Part shown: positions 59,602-64,000 of the stretch, in pieces
Layout: each line of letters starts with the position of its first letter
Numbering within the stretch: the stretch's first letter is position 1
Assembly: GCF_014874095.1 (NCBI RefSeq)
Contig: NZ_JADBEB010000001.1
Location: forward strand, 310,001 to 374,000
Length of the DNA stretch: 64,000 bases
Direction of reading: 5' to 3'
DNA from: Plantactinospora soyae
Lineage (GTDB): Bacteria; Actinomycetota; Actinomycetes; Mycobacteriales; Micromonosporaceae
Made by a program: the position numbers and the translations under genes
The notes under the pieces: generated by a model
The model's database searches: none
The model's input: the letters and a program-made list of their open reading frames with translations, nothing else
Told to the model about the DNA's origin: nothing

Positions 59602-62600
59602 TCAGCTGGCCGCCGACGTACGCACCAGGGTGCGGATCTGTCGCAGCAGTACGGAGAGCGCCGCCAGGTCGGCCCGGGACTCGTCGAACTCCCCCATCGC
59701 CTTACGGGTCCGGGTGATCGAGATGGAGTTGGACCGCTCCCACTCCTCGACCCGCTGGTCCGGCGCCAGATCGGTCGAGGTCCCGCTGAGCACCTCGGCG
59801 GTGAGCGCGGCCAGGGCGGCGTAGAGGTCGTACCGCAACGCCATCCGGGCGAGCGTCTGCCAGCGGTCCTCCCTCGGCAGCAGCGAGATCTTCGACAGCA
59901 GCGAGTCGACCCGGAACCGGTCGGAGAGTACGAAGTAGACCGCCGCGACCTCGCTGACGTCCCGACCGGTCGTGGTCGCCGTCTCGACGATGTCGAGCAA
60001 CCCGAAGCTGTACATCAACCGGGTCGCCTGCTCGGCCAGCTCCCGGGGCAGCCCCCGGCCGATCGACGCCTCGACGTGCGCCTCCAGCGCCCGCCGCTCG
60101 CTGCCGTAGAACAGGTTGCCCAGCTCGGGCAGGAGTCGGGACACCCCGTCGCGCAGCCGGGCGGTCTCGGCCGGCACGTCGATCGGGGAGCGACGGTTGG
60201 TCACCAACCACCGGACCGCGCGGTCCAGCAGCCGGCGGGTGTCCAGGTAGATCGCGGTCTGCACCTCGGTCGGCACCCGGTTGTCCAGCGCCTCGATCTC
60301 GGCCCAGACCTCGCGCAGCCCGAACACCTCGCGGACCACCACGTACGCCCGGATCACGTCCGCCGGGGTCGCGCCGCTCTCCTCCACCACCCGGTAGATG
60401 AACGAGATGCCGCCCCGGTTCACCGCCTCGTTGACCAGCATCGTGGTGACGATGTCCCGGTGCAGGCGGTGCTCCGACATCCGGTCGGCGTACCGCTCGC
60501 GCAGCGGGGTCGGGAAGTAGCCGGCCAGCACCTCGAAGGTCCAGCCCTCGTCGGGCAGGCCGTCGGCCAGGATCTCCCGCTCCAGCACGATCTTGACGTA
60601 CGCGAGCAGCACCGCGAACTCCGGCGCGGTCAGCCCCGACTCGGTCCGGGTCGCCAGTTCCTCGTCCGGCGGCAGCGCCTCCAACTCCCGGTTGAGGTGA
60701 CCGGCCCGCTCGAAGTCGCAGATCATCCGCCGGTGCACCGGCAACAGGGACGCCGCCTGGGCCATCGCGTTGCCGATCGCCCGCGCCTGGTCGTAGTTGT
60801 CCCGGAGCACCAGGTGGGTGACCTCGTCGGTCATCTCCGCCAGCAGGGCGTCCCGGTCCGGAACGGACAACTCGCCGTCGGCCACCGCCGCACCGAGCAG
60901 GATCTTGATGTTGACCTCGTGGTCCGAGGTGTCCACCCCGGCCGCGTTGTCGATGAAGTCGGTGAAGATCCGGCCGCCCGCGAGGGCGTACTCGATCCGG
61001 CCGACCTGGGTGAAGCCCAGGTTGCCGCCCTCGCCGACGACCTTGCAGCGCAGGTCCTTGCCGTCCACCCGGATGGCGTCGTTGGACTTGTCGCCGACCT
61101 CGGAGTTGGCCTCCGACGACGCCTTGACGTAGGTGCCGATCCCACCGTTCCAGAACAGGTCGACCGGAGCGCTCAGGATCGCCTTCATCAACTCCTGTGG
61201 GGACATCGACTCGGCATCCGCGTCGAGGTCGAGCGCCGCGCGGACCTGCGGGCTGATCGGGATCGACTTCGCGGTACGCGGGTAGATCCCGCCGCCCTCC
61301 GAAATCAGCTCGGCGTTGTAGTCCGCCCACGAGGATCGCGGCTGGTCGAACAGCCGCCGCCGCTCCACGAAGGAGGACGCGGCATCGGGAGTCGGGTCCA
61401 GGATGATGTGCCGGTGGTCGAAGGCGGCCACCAGCCGGATGTGCTCGGAGAGCAGCATCCCGTTGCCGAACACGTCGCCGGACATGTCGCCGACCCCGGC
61501 CACGGTGAAGTCCTGGGTCTGGGTGTCGATCCCCATGTCCCGGAAGTGCCGCTTCACCGACTCCCAGGCGCCCCGGGCGGTGATGCCCATCTTCTTGTGG
61601 TCGTAGCCCGCGGAGCCACCGGAGGCGAACGCGTCGGCCAGCCAGAAGCCCTGGGACACCGAGATCTCGTTGGCGATGTCGGAGAAGCTGGCGGTGCCCT
61701 TGTCGGCCGCCACCACCAGGTACGGGTCGTCGGCGTCGTGCCGGACCACGTCGTGCGGCGGCACGATCTGCCCGCCGACCAGGTTGTCGGTCACGTCCAG
61801 CAGGGCCGAGATGAAGCCCTTGTAGCACTCCACCGCCTCGTCCCGGTCCCCCGGCTTCTGCTTGAGCACGAAGCCGCCCTTGGCGCCCACCGGCACGATC
61901 ACCGCGTTCTTCACCATCTGCGCCTTGACCAGGCCCAGCACCTCGGTACGGAAGTCCTCCCGCCGGTCGGACCAGCGGATGCCGCCCCGGGCCACCGGCC
62001 CGAACCGCAGGTGTACGCCCTCGAAGCGCGGCGAGTAGACGAAGATCTCGTACTTCGGCCGGGGCGCCGGCAGGTCCGGGATCGCCTGCGGGTCCAGCTT
62101 GAACGCGACGTACGACTTCGGCCGCCCGTCCATCCGGCGCTGGTAGAAGCTGGTCCGCAGGGTGGCCTGGATCAGCGTCAGGTACGACCGCAGGATCCGG
62201 TCCTGGTCGAGGCTGCTCACCTCGTCAAGCTGCTGCCCGATGCTGGTCACCAGCTCCTTGCTGCGCAGCACGCGCTCCTCGGCGCTGCGCCCCGGCGACG
62301 GCGAGAACCGCACCTCGAAGAGTTCCACCAGCGAGGCGGCGATCTCGGGATAGGCGATGAAGGTGGACTCCATGTAGTCCTGCGAGAAGACCGTGCCGGC
62401 CTGGCGCAGATACTTCGCGTACGCCCGCAGCACCACCACCTGCCGCCAGGTGAGCCCGCCGCGCAGTACCAGTTCGTTGAAGCCGTCGACCTCGGCCTCG
62501 CCGCGCCAGGTGGCGGAGAAGGCGTTCTCCACGTGCGGGCGGACCTCGGCCAGGTCCCGGGCGCCGTCCGGCAGCTCCAGACCGAAGTCGTAGAGGTAGA

Positions 62601-64000
62601 TCCGCCCGTCGATCCGGTCCACCTCGTACGGGTGCTCGTCAACGACCCGTACGCCGAGGGAGTGCAGCACCGGCAGTACGGCGGAGAGCACCATCGGCTC
62701 GCCGTACCGGTAGACCTTGAACCGGACGTCCTCGACGGTGGTGGCCGGTGCGGCGGCGCCCGGACGGACCGCCTGCTGCTTGCGGAACATGTGCATTTCG
62801 AGCTGGCCCGGCTCTTCGAGCAGTTCGAGCTTGGCGAGGTCCTTCATCGCCTCGTACGGGGTGTGCCCGTCCTTGTAGCCCTCCGGGAACGCGTCTGCGT
62901 ACCGGCTGAAGAGCCGCTTGGCCTGCTCGTCGCCGAGCTTGCGCTCCAGCACCAGCCGGTAGTCGTCGTCCCACAGCCGGGTGGCGTCGGCGAGTTCCTC
63001 GGCGAGCAGGTCCGCGTCGATCTCGCTCGGCGGGTTGGCCGGGTCGGTCCGGACGATGAAGTGCACCCGGGCGAGCATCGACTCGGTGACCCGGGTGGTG
63101 TAGTCGACCCCGATCCCGTTCAGTTCGCGGAGCAGGATCTCCTGCATGCGGAGCCGGTTCTGGGTGGTGAACCGGTCCCGGGGCAGGTAGATCAGGCAGG
63201 AAATGAACCGGCCGTACCCGTCGCGGCGCAGGAAGACCCGCAGCTGGCGGCGGCCCGCCATCCGGAGCACCCCGACGACCGCGTGGTAGAGGTCGTCGGT
63301 CTTGATCTGGAACAGCTCGTCCCGGGGGTACGTCTCCAGGATCTGCAACAGGTCCTTGCCGGAGTGGCTGCGCGGGCTCAGCCCGGAGCGGTCCAGCACC
63401 TCGGCGACCTTCCGCCGGACCACCGGCAGCTCGCGGACGCTGGTCCGGTACGCCGCCGTGGCGAGCAGGCCGAGAAAGCGGCGCTCGCCCACCACCTCAC
63501 CGTCGGAGTTGAAGAGCTTCAAGCCGATGTAGTCCAGGTACGCCGACCGGTGCACGGTGGCCCGGGAGTTCGCCTTGGTGATGATGAGCAGGCGCTTCTC
63601 CGTCACCTTCTGGTGCGCCTCCGGCGTCATCGAGGAGAGCGCCCTCGGCATCGTCGAGTCCTGCCGCAGAATGCCCAGCCCGGTGCCGAGGACCGCCTCC
63701 AGCGCCTTCTCACCGGGGCTGTCTTCGGTCGCGGGGCTCGCAAGCTCACTCCTCGCGCTCCCGCCATCAGCATCGACCAGGCGGTACTCGCGGTAGCCGA
63801 GGAAGGTGAAGTGCTCGTGCGCGAGCCAGCGCAGCAGTTCCACCGAGTCCGTGATGTCCTTCTCCGGCACCGGTGGGCGATTGTCCGAGGTCCGGTCGGC
63901 GGCCAACTCGTCGGCGAGCGCGAGGGCCCGTTGCCGCATTTTCGGCCAGTCTTCCACCGCCTCGCGTACGTCGGTGAGCACCCGCTGCAACTCGGCCCGC
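59602..64000 (-). CDS. gdhB: NAD-specific glutamate dehydrogenase, large type (5' end beyond window)
   Basis: At least 1466 codons of the 180-kDa class of NAD-dependent glutamate dehydrogenase (about 1,650 aa in full). It deaminates glutamate to 2-oxoglutarate and feeds amino-acid carbon into the TCA cycle. Visible parts are the N-terminal regulatory region (ELLRWLAHEHFTFLGYREYR, LIYLPRDRFTT), the catalytic core (VARGGIRWSDRREDFRTEVL, MVKNAVIVPVGAKGGFV with catalytic Lys) and the NAD domain (VVGEGGNLGFTQVGRIEYAL). A long helical C-terminal domain ends TSAAS. The frame is open to the window edge; the start codon lies outside. Confidence 0.93.
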   Translation of the reverse strand, partial: RAELQRVLTDVREAVEDWPKMRQRALALADELAADRTSDNRPPVPEKDITDSVELLRWLAHEHFTFLGYREYRLVDADGGSARSELASPATEDSPGEKALEAVLGTGLGILRQDSTMPRALSSMTPEAHQKVTEKRLLIITKANSRATVHRSAYLDYIGLKLFNSDGEVVGERRFLGLLATAAYRTSVRELPVVRRKVAEVLDRSGLSPRSHSGKDLLQILETYPRDELFQIKTDDLYHAVVGVLRMAGRRQLRVFLRRDGYGRFISCLIYLPRDRFTTQNRLRMQEILLRELNGIGVDYTTRVTESMLARVHFIVRTDPANPPSEIDADLLAEELADATRLWDDDYRLVLERKLGDEQAKRLFSRYADAFPEGYKDGHTPYEAMKDLAKLELLEEPGQLEMHMFRKQQAVRPGAAAPATTVEDVRFKVYRYGEPMVLSAVLPVLHSLGVRVVDEHPYEVDRIDGRIYLYDFGLELPDGARDLAEVRPHVENAFSATWRGEAEVDGFNELVLRGGLTWRQVVVLRAYAKYLRQAGTVFSQDYMESTFIAYPEIAASLVELFEVRFSPSPGRSAEERVLRSKELVTSIGQQLDEVSSLDQDRILRSYLTLIQATLRTSFYQRRMDGRPKSYVAFKLDPQAIPDLPAPRPKYEIFVYSPRFEGVHLRFGPVARGGIRWSDRREDFRTEVLGLVKAQMVKNAVIVPVGAKGGFVLKQKPGDRDEAVECYKGFISALLDVTDNLVGGQIVPPHDVVRHDADDPYLVVAADKGTASFSDIANEISVSQGFWLADAFASGGSAGYDHKKMGITARGAWESVKRHFRDMGIDTQTQDFTVAGVGDMSGDVFGNGMLLSEHIRLVAAFDHRHIILDPTPDAASSFVERRRLFDQPRSSWADYNAELISEGGGIYPRTAKSIPISPQVRAALDLDADAESMSPQELMKAILSAPVDLFWNGGIGTYVKASSEANSEVGDKSNDAIRVDGKDLRCKVVGEGGNLGFTQVGRIEYALAGGRIFTDFIDNAAGVDTSDHEVNIKILLGAAVADGELSVPDRDALLAEMTDEVTHLVLRDNYDQARAIGNAMAQAASLLPVHRRMICDFERAGHLNRELEALPPDEELATRTESGLTAPEFAVLLAYVKIVLEREILADGLPDEGWTFEVLAGYFPTPLRERYADRMSEHRLHRDIVTTMLVNEAVNRGGISFIYRVVEESGATPADVIRAYVVVREVFGLREVWAEIEALDNRVPTEVQTAIYLDTRRLLDRAVRWLVTNRRSPIDVPAETARLRDGVSRLLPELGNLFYGSERRALEAHVEASIGRGLPRELAEQATRLMYSFGLLDIVETATTTGRDVSEVAAVYFVLSDRFRVDSLLSKISLLPREDRWQTLARMALRYDLYAALAALTAEVLSGTSTDLAPDQRVEEWERSNSISITRTRKAMGEFDESRADLAALSVLLRQIRTLVRTSAAS

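Noticed and set aside
59702-61828. 708-codon minus-strand frame overlapping the glutamate dehydrogenase
   Set aside because: It is an out-of-frame shadow of the large GDH gene on the same strand, rich in Arg/Gly/Pro with no domain; very high GC content creates such frames.
1-64000. CRISPR arrays, tRNA or rRNA genes
   Set aside because: No regularly spaced identical repeats and no tRNA cloverleaf or rRNA sequence was recognised by eye on either strand.

Overview
The window is very GC-rich with strong third-position GC bias, uses GTG starts freely, and overlaps genes as ATGA/GTGA in tight operons. Several features point to an actinomycete of the Micromonosporaceae (Micromonospora or a close relative): a conservon (histidine kinase, Roadblock, DUF742, small GTPase), a DUF6458 protein, a large NAD-type glutamate dehydrogenase, an Actinoplanes-type 395-aa xylose isomerase, and a GGAAGGGGCCC-type palindromic repeat of the kind I associate with Micromonospora. 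The assignment is by gene content only; no rRNA or tRNA is visible.

Left part (0-16 kb): the first codons of a divergent secreted protein, an HD-domain phosphohydrolase, and an alpha-glucoside uptake and hydrolysis operon (binding protein, two permeases, LacI regulator, GH13 alpha-glucosidase) with a LacI-type operator in front and a strong hairpin after the binding-protein gene. No ABC ATPase is present, as expected where a shared ATPase (MsiK type) serves several sugar importers. Then come an MFS carrier, an imine-reductase-like enzyme divergent from an HxlR regulator, a PadR operon with two small membrane or hypothetical proteins, a DUF6458 protein, a secreted amidase, and a membrane-anchored repeat protein.

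Middle accessory stretch (about 16.1-22.3 kb): short genes, weaker codon bias, an alpha/beta-hydrolase fragment, an IS701-family transposase relic with a large internal deletion, a 41-bp repeat found twice exactly 300 bp apart at the stop codons of two short genes, an XRE/TPR regulator, a SUKH-like gene bracketed by direct and inverted repeats, and an AlpA/MerR-like HTH protein. It looks like a decayed insertion region.

From 22.3 to 47.8 kb: a TPR-like protein, a penicillin-acylase-family Ntn hydrolase, the xylA-xylB operon divergent from a ROK regulator, a MarR regulator, a GAF/PP2C phosphatase with an altered metal site, a polyprenyl glycosylphosphotransferase, a binding-domain/VWA protein, a lactonase, the GntR-lutABC lactate-utilisation cluster, the conservon, and another MFS carrier.

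Right part (48-64 kb): two membrane-anchored or acidic proteins sharing a C-terminal domain, a sodium:solute symporter with a small membrane protein, a secreted CBM2-GH6 cellulase with a CebR/CelR-like operator, and a tandemly duplicated two-gene module (surface protein plus class F-like sortase, twice). The window ends inside the NAD-glutamate dehydrogenase gene. Overall, much of the window serves plant-polysaccharide scavenging (alpha-glucosides, xylose, cellulose), lactate use and cell-surface building. The duplicated surface-protein/sortase module is the most unusual system seen.
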